From: Roseovarius sp.
Lineage (GTDB): Bacteria > Pseudomonadota > Alphaproteobacteria > Rhodobacterales > Rhodobacteraceae
DNA length: 64,000 nt
Assembly: GCF_030373445.1 (NCBI RefSeq)
Contig: NZ_JAUCYU010000001.1
Location: forward strand, 62,001 to 126,000
Reading direction: 5' to 3'
This document shows positions 16,661-24,240 of the stretch, in pieces; position 1 is the first letter of the stretch; the number at the start of each line of letters is the position of its first letter. The notes below the pieces were generated by a model. It did no database searches. It worked only from the letters and a program-made list of their open reading frames with translations, and was not told the DNA's origin. Made by a program: the position numbers and the translations under genes.

Positions 16661-17929
16661 TCAGGCCTTCGCCTTCCGCGCACTCTCCGGCCCCAGCGGG
16701 TGGTCGGCATGCGGATAGGCGGCGTGGTGGTGATGGTGATGATCGTGGCCGTGATCGTGGTGATGGTCATGATCATGGTGGTGGTGCTCATGCCCATGGT
16801 CATGATGGTGATGATGGTGCCCGTGATCGTGATGATGATGGTGATGATGCCCCGCCATCTCCAGCCGGCACAGCCCGGTGCAGAACGTGCTGCACAGCTG
16901 GCAATCCTCCACGTTCGACCCCGGCGCCGACGCCCCCTGCCCCTCGACATGGTGGTGATGGCTCTCCTGAACCGCCCCCACCTCGGCCTCGAAGCCCAGA
17001 ACGGCGGTGCGATACTTGCACATCACGCAGGTGGGCGGCGGCGTGTCGCTGAACGCCGGATGCCCCCGCCGCTCTTCCGCCGAAATCTCCACAACCTCTT
17101 CGCCTTCCAGCGCCAGAACCTGCGTCCTGTAGGGGCACGTCCCGCAATTGGGCGGCGGCACGGCCCCCACCTGCTCGACCACCCGCTCGGCAAAGGTCTC
17201 CAGCACCTGCGGATGATCGCCAAGGTAATCCGCCTTCACGAACTGCGTGCCGGGATACTCCCCCGCCACCTGGTCGGTGAAGCCATAGATCCGGTCGATC
17301 AGGATCCCCGAGAACAGGAAATACGGAAACACGACGACCCGCTTGTACCCAAGCTTCACCACGTGCTGCAGACACGGCTCCACCAGCGGGAAGGTGACGC
17401 CCGAATAGCCCACCTCGCACCAGCCGAACCCCATGCCTTCCTGCAACAGCCGCGCGATCTTCGACACGTTGGCATTGGCATCCGGGTCCGACGCGCCGCG
17501 CCCGATCACCACGAGGCAGGTGTCATGCCGGCTCACCGCGCCATGCTCGGCATCGGCGCGCTCCAGCGCCTCCCGCACCCTTGCCCCGGCGGCCGCCACC
17601 ATCTTCGGGTCGACCCCAAGCTCCCGGCCATAGCTCACCGAGATCCCGTGCTTCGCCGCATAGGTGTTCAGAACCGTCGGAATGTCGTTCTTCGAATGCA
17701 TCGCCGCGAACAGCATCCCCGGCACCGCCAGGATGCGCTCGCAGCCCTTCTCCCGCAGCCGGTCCAGCCCGTCGCGGATCACCGGGTTGGCGAACTCGAG
17801 ATAGCCGTATTCCATCTCCCACTCCGCCGGCAGAAGCGGCGGCAGCTTCTCGGCCAGCGTCGCGAACTCGTCCACCGCCGACTGGCTGCGCGAGCCGTGG
17901 CCACAGATCATCACGCCGGTCTTGACCAT
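16661..17929 (-). CDS. cbiX: CbiX-type sirohydrochlorin chelatase with Cys-rich and polyhistidine tail
   Basis: A 422-aa protein. Residues 1 to about 265 form CbiX-type chelatase repeats: MVKTGVMICGHGSRS opens the first and VVIGRGASDPDAN the second; each contains a metal-site His or equivalent (for example LFAAMHSKNDIP). Next come three cysteine clusters: PPPNCGTCPYRTQ, PPPTCVMCKYRTA and VEDCQLCSTFCTGLCRLE. The last about 65 residues contain a run of roughly 50 residues that are mostly His with interspersed Asp and Gly (nt about 16700-16860). This suggests metal storage or delivery plus a possible Fe-S or metal site. CbiX inserts cobalt (or iron) into sirohydrochlorin, normally an anaerobic-pathway step, here beside aerobic-type cob genes. 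Confidence 0.92.
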   Translation of the reverse strand: MVKTGVMICGHGSRSQSAVDEFATLAEKLPPLLPAEWEMEYGYLEFANPVIRDGLDRLREKGCERILAVPGMLFAAMHSKNDIPTVLNTYAAKHGISVSYGRELGVDPKMVAAAGARVREALERADAEHGAVSRHDTCLVVIGRGASDPDANANVSKIARLLQEGMGFGWCEVGYSGVTFPLVEPCLQHVVKLGYKRVVVFPYFLFSGILIDRIYGFTDQVAGEYPGTQFVKADYLGDHPQVLETFAERVVEQVGAVPPPNCGTCPYRTQVLALEGEEVVEISAEERRGHPAFSDTPPPTCVMCKYRTAVLGFEAEVGAVQESHHHHVEGQGASAPGSNVEDCQLCSTFCTGLCRLEMAGHHHHHHHDHGHHHHHHDHGHEHHHHDHDHHHDHGHDHHHHHHAAYPHADHPLGPESARKAKA

Positions 17930-17934
17930 CCGGC

Positions 17935-18156
17935 TCAGGCCTCCCGCGGCTCGGCGTCGGCCTCTTCGTCGCCGGCCTCGGGGTCTTCCTTCGCCTTCCG
18001 CCCCTTCAGCCCGGCCCAGAGCCCGATGGCAATCGCCGCCCCGATCGCGGCCGCGCCCAGCCAGTGGCCGTGCCCGGCCACCTCGGCCAGGTGTCCCGGA
18101 TGCGCCTGCGCGGCGCCCGCTGCCATCATGGCGGCGACAAAAACGGCAAATTTCAT
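17935..18156 (-). CDS. Small membrane protein with signal peptide (DUF6732-like)
   Basis: A 73-aa protein: signal peptide MKFAVFVAAMMAAGAAQA, a short His-containing periplasmic piece HPGHLAEVAGHGHW, one membrane helix (LGAAAIGAAIAIGLWAGL), then a basic patch and an acidic Glu/Asp-rich tail. It resembles DUF6732 proteins, which commonly precede cobalamin or chelatase genes in Rhodobacteraceae. Five nt separate it from cbiX. The His residues just after the signal peptide could bind metal; that is inference. It is the first gene after the promoter at 18298-18326. Confidence 0.78.
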   Translation of the reverse strand: MKFAVFVAAMMAAGAAQAHPGHLAEVAGHGHWLGAAAIGAAIAIGLWAGLKGRKAKEDPEAGDEEADAEPREA

Positions 18157-18291
18157 GCGGCGTCTCCCTTGTCCAAACGTCACGTCCCGGCCCGGTCGAA
18201 AAGGAGAGCACTGACGACATGAAGCTAAGCCCCCGGATTGGGTCGGCCGCCCTTCACACACCTTTCCGGCCCGATCTCCGGGCATCGTCTT
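18157..18291 (-). other. Untranslated leader of the cobalamin operon, no recognised riboswitch
   Basis: The predicted leader on the minus strand has the segments GGGAAGACGATGCCCGGAGA and a possible stem GGCCG/CGGCC around a purine-rich loop (GAAAGGTGTGTGAAGGG). I looked for the conserved cobalamin-riboswitch signatures, including the GCCACTG B12 box and the CCCGCAACTGT block, and did not see them. It could be an unrecognised structured leader or simply a UTR. Confidence 0.35.
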
Positions 18292-18297
18292 CCCGTA

Positions 18298-18326
18298 CCT
18301 ATAGGCGCCGGGCGCGGCCCTTGCAA
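18298..18326 (-). promoter_or_regulatory. Candidate promoter of the cobalamin operon
   Basis: On the minus strand, TTGCAA (18321-18326) and TATAGG (18298-18303) are separated by exactly 17 nt, a plausible sigma-70 -35/-10 pair in otherwise very G+C-rich DNA. It would start a leader of about 135 nt before the DUF6732-like gene and drive the cbiX-cob operon. Confidence 0.45.
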
Positions 18327-18451
18327 ACCGAGAATCGGCGGAATCCGCGCGGCAAGCGACATGTGCAGCCGCGCACGGCCCCTGCGCGCCCCTCACCCTG
18401 TCCCCGGAACCCCTCGCGGCCTAGCTCGTTGCCTAACCAAAGGAGGCTCCC

Positions 18452-19426
18452 ATGGGTTTGCTCGTCGACGGCGAATGGAAAGACAAGGGCTACGACACCG
18501 AGAAGACGGGCGGCAAGTTCGTCCGCTCGGAGACCAAGTTCCGCAACTGGATCACCGCCGACGGCTCCGCCGGCCCCTCGGGCGAGGGCGGTTTCCCGGC
18601 CGCCTCGGGGCGCTACCACCTCTACGTCTCCTACGCCTGCCCCTGGGCCCACCGCGCGCTCGTCTTCCGGGCGCTGAAAGGCCTCGATGACCATATCGGC
18701 GTCTCCGTCGTCCACCCCGACATGCTCTCGGAAGGCTGGGAACTGCGCTCGGACTATCCCGGCGCCACGGGCGACAAGCTCTACGGGCTCGACTACCTGC
18801 GCGAGCTCTACCTCAAGGCCGACCCGCAGATCTCGGGCCGCGTCACCGTCCCGGTGCTCTGGGACACCGAGCGCGAGACCATCGTCTCGAACGAAAGCGC
18901 GGAAATCATCCGCATGTTCAATTCGGCCTTCAACGACATCACCGGCAACACCGACGATTACTGGCCCGAAGCGCTGCGCCACGAGATCCAGCCGGTCAAC
19001 GACCGCATCTACGACACCGTCAACAACGGTGTCTACAAATCCGGTTTCGCCACCTCGCAGGAAGCCTATGACGACGCGGTCCACGCGCTTTTCGACAGCC
19101 TCGACTGGCTCGAAAACCGCCTGTCGCACAGCCGCTACCTGGTGGGCGAGACGATCACCGAGGCCGACTGGCGTCTCTTCACCACGCTGGTCCGCTTCGA
19201 CCTCGTCTACCACACGCACTTCAAGTGCAACCGCAACCGGATCATGGATTACCCCAACCTCTGGGGCTACCTGCGCGAGCTCTACCAGTGGCCCGGCGTC
19301 CGCGAGACGGTCAATTTCGACCACATCGTGCGCCACTACCACATGAGCCACAAGACGATTAACCCCTACGGCATCATCCCGATCAACCCCAACCCCGACT
19401 TCGACGCGCCCCACGGCCGCGGCTGA
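18452..19426 (+). CDS. yqjG: Glutathionyl-hydroquinone reductase (Xi-class glutathione S-transferase)
   Basis: A 324-aa cytosolic enzyme that reduces glutathionyl-hydroquinones. The N-terminal thioredoxin-like domain has the catalytic Cys in YACPWAHRALVFRALKGL. The Xi-class signatures HPDMLSEGWELRSDYPGATGD-type region, SNESAEIIRMFN, the C-terminal EADWRLFTTLVRFDLVYHTHFKCN and HYHMSHKTINPYGIIPINP are present. The RBS AAAGGAGG lies 6 nt before ATG. It is divergent from the cob operon. Confidence 0.94.
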   Translation: MGLLVDGEWKDKGYDTEKTGGKFVRSETKFRNWITADGSAGPSGEGGFPAASGRYHLYVSYACPWAHRALVFRALKGLDDHIGVSVVHPDMLSEGWELRSDYPGATGDKLYGLDYLRELYLKADPQISGRVTVPVLWDTERETIVSNESAEIIRMFNSAFNDITGNTDDYWPEALRHEIQPVNDRIYDTVNNGVYKSGFATSQEAYDDAVHALFDSLDWLENRLSHSRYLVGETITEADWRLFTTLVRFDLVYHTHFKCNRNRIMDYPNLWGYLRELYQWPGVRETVNFDHIVRHYHMSHKTINPYGIIPINPNPDFDAPHGRG

Positions 19427-19486
19427 CCGCGCGGCCGCCGCCGGATCGGGTATCCGGGCCCGAGAAGACGCAGGACGACGCCCCTG

Positions 19487-19539
19487 CTTCTTCTGGCCGG
19501 TAATATTCCGGGGAGCCTTGAAACCCTGCAGGGTTTCAA
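19487..19539. repeat. Intergenic repeat CTTCTTCTGGCC (copy 2) joined to a 22-bp perfect palindrome
   Basis: CTTCTTCTGGCC starts at 19487 and continues GGTAATATTCCGG, resembling copy 1 at 14602. It runs into a perfect palindrome at 19518-19539 whose half-site is TTGAAACCCTG. The element lies between the convergent ends of the reductase gene (+) and the acidic secreted-protein gene (-), so it may terminate one or both. Confidence 0.55.
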
Positions 19540-19564
19540 CGTGGGGCAGCGCCCCAAAATGAAA

Positions 19565-19591
19565 CGGCCGGCCCCGCGAAGGCGCCGGCCG
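19565..19591 (-). terminator. Probable intrinsic terminator of the acidic secreted-protein gene
   Basis: Arms CGGCCGGC (19565-19572) and GCCGGCCG (19584-19591) flank an 11-nt loop. Read on the minus strand the stem is followed by TTTCATTTTGGGG. It stands 20 nt downstream of the stop at 19611. Confidence 0.6.
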
Positions 19592-19610
19592 GCCAGGGGT
19601 CCGAACGTCC

Positions 19611-20081
19611 TCAGACCTCGGGGTTGTTGTCCGTCCCGTCTTCTTCCATTTCGGCCTCTTCCATGTCGGACGCGTCGTCCTCCATGCCCGGGTCTTCCGA
19701 GACGTCGGTCTCCGTCCCGTCCTCCCCGGCTTCGGCCACGGTATCCGAGTAGCCGCGCGTGCCTTCGCCCCAGCTGTCCTCGTCGCCGTTGGGCATTTCA
19801 CCGGCGCGGCCGACATCCATGTCGTTGCCCGGGTTGCCAACGGTGCCATCGGCCCCCGGGGCGCCCTCCGCACTGGCCTGGCCGCCCGGCGCCTCGCCGG
19901 CGGCCCCGCCATTGCCGTTGTCGCTGCCATTGCCGTTGCCGGCGCCATTGCCATTGCCACTGCCGCCGGCCTGGGCCTCTGCCGCGCCGGGAGCACCGGC
20001 CACGACCACGCCCGCCATCGGGGCAGCCACGACACCGGCCAGGCTTGCGGTCATCAGAACTGTCTTGAGCATAGCTCGCAT
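19611..20081 (-). CDS. Secreted low-complexity acidic protein, unknown function
   Basis: A 156-aa protein with a signal peptide (MRAMLKTVLMTASLAGVVAA, likely cleaved after AEAQA). The mature part starts with a Gly/Asn repeat region (SGNGNGAGNGNGSDNGNGG), continues through Gly/Ala-rich sequence, and ends in a very acidic tail rich in Glu and Asp with several Met (DDASDMEEAEMEEDGTDNN). I see no Cys and no known domain. Glycine-asparagine runs and acidity suggest calcium or cation binding or a disordered envelope protein; this is speculation. The RBS AAGGAAAG precedes ATG 20081. Confidence 0.75.
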   Translation of the reverse strand: MRAMLKTVLMTASLAGVVAAPMAGVVVAGAPGAAEAQAGGSGNGNGAGNGNGSDNGNGGAAGEAPGGQASAEGAPGADGTVGNPGNDMDVGRAGEMPNGDEDSWGEGTRGYSDTVAEAGEDGTETDVSEDPGMEDDASDMEEAEMEEDGTDNNPEV

Positions 20082-20239
20082 GGGTCTCTTTCCTTTCGCG
20101 GGGCGGTTCTTGCCCCGTCGACAGGACCTGTCCCCGCCGCCGCATCGTTTCAACGCCCGCGGCCCGGCCCGGCCACGGACCGGCCGTTCCCCGCTGAAAC
20201 GCGTGCTGCGCACCGGCGGGAAACCGTCAACGGCACCGC

Positions 20240-20644
20240 TCAGGCAGGGGTCCGCGCATAATCCTCGTCGCTCACCTGCTCCAGCCAGTCGGCGACCTGC
20301 CCGTCTTCCGCCTCCTGGATGGCCAGGTGGCACATCATCGTGCCGGGCGCGGCACCGTGCCAGTGCTCCTCGCCCGGGGCGAACCACACCGTGTCGCCCG
20401 GCCGGATCACCCGCGGCGCCTGGCCGCGCAGGCCCACCAGCCCGACGCCCGACAGCACGTGCAGCGTCTGGCCCAGCGGATGGGTGTGCCACGCGGTCCG
20501 CGCGCCGGGCTCGAACGTCACCTTCAGCGCCCGCACCCGCGCGGGCTCCGGCGCCTCGATCACCGGGTCCTGCCAGACCCGGCCGGTGAAATACTCCGCG
20601 CTCGCCGCGCGGCTCTCCCGGTCGTCGGCCTTCATGATATCCAT
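20240..20644 (-). CDS. Cupin-domain protein, (R)-mandelonitrile lyase-like subgroup
   Basis: A 134-aa single-domain cupin. Metal-binding motif 1 reads WHTHPLGQTLHVLSGVG (His, His, and the downstream region) and motif 2 reads PGDTVWFAPGEEHWHGA. The spacing and the opening with EYFTGRVWQDP match small cupins annotated as (R)-mandelonitrile lyase-like or carboxymuconolactone decarboxylase partners. Substrate unknown. AAGGAG lies 6 nt before ATG 20644. Confidence 0.82.
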   Translation of the reverse strand: MDIMKADDRESRAASAEYFTGRVWQDPVIEAPEPARVRALKVTFEPGARTAWHTHPLGQTLHVLSGVGLVGLRGQAPRVIRPGDTVWFAPGEEHWHGAAPGTMMCHLAIQEAEDGQVADWLEQVSDEDYARTPA

Positions 20645-20743
20645 CTGCGTCTCCTTCCGATGCGCTTCGCCCCTCACCCTAGGCCCCCGGGCGGCACATT
20701 CAACTCCCCGCCGCGCACCGGCGAAATTCCCCGCCCGAATCCC

Positions 20744-20772
20744 TTGACGCCCCCCATCTTTGGCCGTAAAGA
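20744..20772 (+). promoter_or_regulatory. Promoter of rpmB
   Basis: TTGACG at 20744-20749 and TAAAGA at 20767-20772 are separated by 17 nt, in the intergenic region upstream of rpmB. The start site would lie near 20779, giving a leader of about 85 nt. Confidence 0.55.
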
Positions 20773-20864
20773 CCGCAGACGGATTTCGGGGCGCCGCCAT
20801 TGGTGGTGCCCGTTTGTATTGAACGGGGCCGCAACGCGCCCTGACCCAAGACGAGGATGACCCC

Positions 20865-21155
20865 ATGTCGCGCGTGTGCGAACTGACCGGAAAGAAGCCG
20901 ATGGTTGGCATGAACTCCAGCCACGCCAACAACAAGACCAAGCGCCGGTACCTGCCGAACCTGAACGATGTGACCCTGCAGTCCGAAACGCTGGGCCGCG
21001 GCATCAAGCTGCGGATCACGGCCTCGGCCCTGCGCAGCGTCGACCATCGCGGCGGCCTGGACGCGTTTCTTGCCAAGGCCAAGGACGACACGCTGTCGGC
21101 CACCGCGCTGAAGGTGAAGAAAGAGATCGCCAAGGCCCAGGCGGCCAACGCCTGA
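20865..21155 (+). CDS. rpmB: 50S ribosomal protein L28
   Basis: A 96-aa ribosomal large-subunit protein. [33 protein letters not shown] is the L28 signature, with the C-terminal extension seen in alphaproteobacteria. A candidate promoter (20744-20772) and a strong terminator (21189-21218) flank it, so it is a single-gene transcription unit. Confidence 0.98.
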   Translation: MSRVCELTGKKPMVGMNSSHANNKTKRRYLPNLNDVTLQSETLGRGIKLRITASALRSVDHRGGLDAFLAKAKDDTLSATALKVKKEIAKAQAANA

Positions 21156-21188
21156 GGGGCATTCCCCCTCACGACGGCTCAAGCACGG

Positions 21189-21218
21189 CCCCGCCCAGCC
21201 CGGCGGGGTTTTTCTTTT
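21189..21218 (+). terminator. Intrinsic terminator of rpmB
   Basis: Stem CCCCGCC (21189-21195) / GGCGGGG (21202-21208) with a 6-nt loop, followed by TTTTTCTTTT. This is the clearest Rho-independent terminator in the window. Confidence 0.9.
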
Positions 21219-21454
21219 GTCCATATGTCCGGTCTCGAAGCCGCGCGGGCGCCTGCCCGTGGGGTGGCGCTGCCTACGTTGGTGACTGGCACTTCATGGT
21301 GGCCAAGCACATCCGACATTCCAGCATGGCGTGAGATCCGCAAAAGCGCCAGCCCGTGGGGACGGCGTCGTCCATTGGGCTCGAACCAATGGCGCCTCAA
21401 TGAACGACCGCTCGCGCGGCGGGCTTCGCCCTCTATTCCGCGCGCGTCAGATCC
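21219..21454. other. Intergenic stretch with a short hairpin, no gene seen
   Basis: About 235 nt between the rpmB terminator and the sirtuin stop. Only spurious reading frames occur. It contains a 7-bp hairpin CCATTGG/CCAATGG with loop GCTCGAA (21372-21392) and two similar pieces reading GCGCC, T or A, GCCCGTGGGG near 21247 and 21347. Nothing else recognised. Confidence 0.45.
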
Positions 21455-22147
21455 TCACCCCCGCAGCACTTCCTCCACCCAGGCCGGCACCACCTTGCTT
21501 GCCGGCCCGTGCCGCAACTCGCTGAAATCCTCCGACGCCGCCGACCGTTCCAGGTTCAGCTCCACCGTCCGCGCGCCATAGGCCCCCGCCAGCTGCCCGA
21601 AGGCCGCCGCCGGATAAACCTGCCCCGACGTACCGATCGCGGCAAAGATATCCGCCTCCGCCAGCTCCCGGTCGATCCGGTCCATGTGATAGGGCATCTC
21701 CCCGAACCACACCACGTCCGGCCGCACGGCCCTTGCCCCGCAGGCCTCGCATCCATCCTCCACCGCCATCGCCAGCGGCGCATCCCACCGGTGCCCGCAC
21801 CCCCCGCACAACGCCCGGTCCAGCTGCCCGTGCATGTGCAGCACGTTGCGGCACCCGGCCTTCTCGTGCAGCCCGTCCACGTTCTGCGTCACGATCAGCA
21901 CCTCGCCCTTGTGCTCCGCCTCCAACAGCGCCAGCGCCTTGTGCGCCGGGTTCGGCTCGGCCTCCGCCGCCTGCGCCCGTCGCGCATTGTAGAAATCATG
22001 TACCAGCACCGGGTCGCGGGCGAAGCCCTCGGGCGTCGCCACGTCCTCCAGCGCGTATTGCGTCCATATCCCGCCCTCGTCGCGGAACGTGCCCAGCCCG
22101 CTTTCGGCGGAAATGCCGGCCCCCGTCAGGATCACGATCTTTTCCAT
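21455..22147 (-). CDS. cobB: NAD-dependent protein deacylase (sirtuin)
   Basis: A 230-aa class III sirtuin. ILTGAGISAESGLGTFRD binds NAD, TQNVDGLHEKAG and HMHG contain the catalytic His, and two Cys pairs (CGGCGHRW and CEACGA) hold the structural zinc. FGEMPY and IGTSGQVYPAA follow. Tyr and Arg typical of CobB/SIRT5 desuccinylases are suggested by FYNARRAQA. ATG 22147 starts MEKIVILTGAG; the upstream extension overlaps the divergent gene and is unlikely. It removes acyl groups from lysines, possibly those added by the Pat-type enzyme at 52856-55537. Confidence 0.94.
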   Translation of the reverse strand: MEKIVILTGAGISAESGLGTFRDEGGIWTQYALEDVATPEGFARDPVLVHDFYNARRAQAAEAEPNPAHKALALLEAEHKGEVLIVTQNVDGLHEKAGCRNVLHMHGQLDRALCGGCGHRWDAPLAMAVEDGCEACGARAVRPDVVWFGEMPYHMDRIDRELAEADIFAAIGTSGQVYPAAAFGQLAGAYGARTVELNLERSAASEDFSELRHGPASKVVPAWVEEVLRG

Positions 22148-22175
22148 GCCCCCTGCTTGCCCTATCACTGACCCC

Positions 22176-22613
22176 ATGACCACCCGGATTCTCTTCGTCT
22201 GCCTCGGCAATATCTGCCGCTCCCCCACCGCCGAGGGCGTGTTCCGCGCCCTCGCGCCCGAGGTCGAGACCGACAGCTGCGGCACCAGCGACTGGCACGT
22301 GGGCGAGCCGCCCTACGGCGAGATGCAGCGCGCCGCCCTCGCCCGTGGCTACGACCTGTCCGACCTCCGCGCCCGCCAGCTCTCGCCCGAGGATTTCACC
22401 CGCTTCGACCTCCTCGTCGCCATGGACGCCTCCAACATCGAGAGAATCGAGGCCCGCCGCCCCGCCGGCAACACCACGCCCCTCCGCCTCTTTACCGATT
22501 ACGCCCCCGAGACCGGCATGGACCACGTCCCCGACCCCTACTACACCCGCGATTTCGACGGCACGCTCGACCTGATCGAAAAAGCGGCACGCGGGCTCAA
22601 AGCCAGCCTCTGA
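22176..22613 (+). CDS. Low-molecular-weight protein tyrosine phosphatase
   Basis: A 145-aa cytosolic phosphatase. The P-loop CLGNICRSPTAEG (CX5R-S) is at residues 9-16 and the general-acid motif DPYY lies near residue 118. It is divergent from cobB with only 28 nt between starts. The target protein is unknown. Confidence 0.94.
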   Translation: MTTRILFVCLGNICRSPTAEGVFRALAPEVETDSCGTSDWHVGEPPYGEMQRAALARGYDLSDLRARQLSPEDFTRFDLLVAMDASNIERIEARRPAGNTTPLRLFTDYAPETGMDHVPDPYYTRDFDGTLDLIEKAARGLKASL

Positions 22614-22749
22614 GCCCGGTTTCGCGCCGCTCTTTTCAGGAAACCCGAAACCCCGTTTCAGCCGCCGGAAAAACACCGCCTCCGAACGGCCAAGCCCCTT
22701 GCCCCGGCGCCATCCGCCACGCAACTGATGTGGGCAAGGAGACACGCGC

Positions 22750-24060
22750 ATGGCCGAAATCCCCCTCAAATCCGCCCCCGGCGAACAGCCGCAGGCCACC
22801 CAGGCCATCTCCGACACCGTGCGCGAGATGCTCTCGACCCTGCGCAGCGGCGGCGCCCAGGCGGCGCAGGATTACGCGCGCCGTCTCGACGGCTGGGAGG
22901 GAGAGATCATCGTCTCGCCCGAGCGCATCGAACAGGCCATCGCCGAGACCCCGCAATCCCTCAAGGACAGCATTGGCTGGGCGCATGACAATATCTCCCG
23001 CTTCGCTGCCGCCCAGCGCGCCACCGCCCAGGACATGCAGGTCGAACTCCGCCCCGGCCTGATCGCCGGCCAGAAACAGATCCCCGTCCGCTCCGCCGGC
23101 TGCTACGTGCCCGGCGGGCGCTACAGCCACATCGCCTCGGCGCTGATGACCATCGCCACAGCGCGCGAGGCCGGCGTGCCCGACATCACCGCCTGCACGC
23201 CGCCCAACGCGGCCGCCGGCGGCATCCCGTCCCCCATGCTCTACGCCATGCAGCTCGCCGGCGCCTCCCGCATCCTCACCCTCGGCGGGGTGCAGGGCGT
23301 GGCGGCGCTGGCCTTCGGCCTCTTCGGCGGGCGCCCGGCGGATATCCTCGTGGGCCCCGGCAACGCCTACGTGGCCGAGGCCAAGCGCCAGCTCTTCGGC
23401 CCCGTCGGCATCGACATGTTCGCCGGCCCCACCGATATCCTCGTCCTCGCCGACGCCGCCGCCGACCCCGAAACCGTCGCCAACGACCTCGTGGGGCAGG
23501 CCGAGCACGGGCCGACCTCCCCCGCTTGGCTCGCCACCACCGACCGGGCCTTGGCCGAGACCGTCCTCACCCGCGTGCCCCAGCTCATCGCCACCCTGCC
23601 CCCGGCCAACCGCGAGGCCGCCACCGCCGCCTGGCGCGATTTCGGCGAGGTGGTGCTCTGCGCCGATGCCGAGGAGATGGCCGCCTACGCCGACCGCAAG
23701 GCCCCCGAACACCTCCACGTGCAGGCGGCCGACCTGCCCTGGTGGCGCGACCGCCTGCGCGCCTACGGCTCGCTCTTTCTCGGGGCCTCCACCACCGTGG
23801 CCTTCGGCGACAAGGCCGCCGGGCCCAACCACGTCCTGCCCACCTCCGGCGCGGCGCGCTATACCGGCGGGCTCTCGGTCCACAAGTTCCTGAAAACCGT
23901 CACCTGGCAGGAAGTCGGCGAAGACGCCCTCCCCGACCTCGCCACCGCCACCGCCGCCATCAGCCGCGCCGAAGGGATGGAGGCCCACGCCCGCACCGCC
24001 GACATCCGGCTTGCCGGGGCCGGCACCTCCGCGAAACAGGCGATGGGCGAAACCAGGTAA
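22750..24060 (+). CDS. Histidinol dehydrogenase paralogue, HpsN-like (sulfopropanediol 3-dehydrogenase type)
   Basis: A 436-aa Zn/NAD-dependent dehydrogenase of the HisD family. GCYVPGGRYSHIASALMTIATAREAGV differs from true HisD (GGKAPLPSS type) and matches the HpsN/DHPS dehydrogenase subgroup. Zn-ligand region VGQAEHGPTSPAWL and catalytic KAPEHLHVQ are present, followed by AARYTGGLSVHKFLKTVTWQ. It stands alone; no hpsO, hpsP, transporter or his genes are adjacent. The function as a 2,3-dihydroxypropanesulfonate-oxidising enzyme is an inference; generic histidinol dehydrogenase is the alternative. Confidence 0.88.
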   Translation: MAEIPLKSAPGEQPQATQAISDTVREMLSTLRSGGAQAAQDYARRLDGWEGEIIVSPERIEQAIAETPQSLKDSIGWAHDNISRFAAAQRATAQDMQVELRPGLIAGQKQIPVRSAGCYVPGGRYSHIASALMTIATAREAGVPDITACTPPNAAAGGIPSPMLYAMQLAGASRILTLGGVQGVAALAFGLFGGRPADILVGPGNAYVAEAKRQLFGPVGIDMFAGPTDILVLADAAADPETVANDLVGQAEHGPTSPAWLATTDRALAETVLTRVPQLIATLPPANREAATAAWRDFGEVVLCADAEEMAAYADRKAPEHLHVQAADLPWWRDRLRAYGSLFLGASTTVAFGDKAAGPNHVLPTSGAARYTGGLSVHKFLKTVTWQEVGEDALPDLATATAAISRAEGMEAHARTADIRLAGAGTSAKQAMGETR

Positions 24061-24240
24061 CCGGTCCCGGCGCATGTCACGCGGAACAAGGGGCAAAGCC
24101 CGCCGCGCAAGGCCGCCTTCCGATAAAACCCTTGCCCCGCCGCCAGTCGCCCCTATTCTCCCCTGTCATCACGACGGTTGAAATCAACGTATATACATAG
24201 TATCGCCAAAAGCTATACCAACCAAGGCAAGGCAATCAAC
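24061..24240. other. Intergenic region with an A/T-rich end, probable promoter of the HhH gene
   Basis: The first part is G+C-rich and featureless. Bases 24175-24240 are unusually A/T-rich, including GTATATACATAGTATCG, and probably carry the promoter of the lysine-rich protein; I could not place a confident -35/-10 pair. Confidence 0.4.

Noticed and set aside
16661..16860. His-codon-rich run as a simple-sequence artefact or frameshift
   Set aside because: The frame is continuous with the CbiX domain, ends in a normal stop, and His is interspersed with Asp and Gly as in metal-storage tails.
18157..18291. Cobalamin riboswitch upstream of the cob operon
   Set aside because: The B12 box and the CCCGCAACTGT-type core are not seen, so I report only an unclassified leader.
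21372..21392. Possible tRNA or tRNA fragment
   Set aside because: Only a T-arm-like hairpin is present; no acceptor, D-arm or anticodon stem can be drawn around it.
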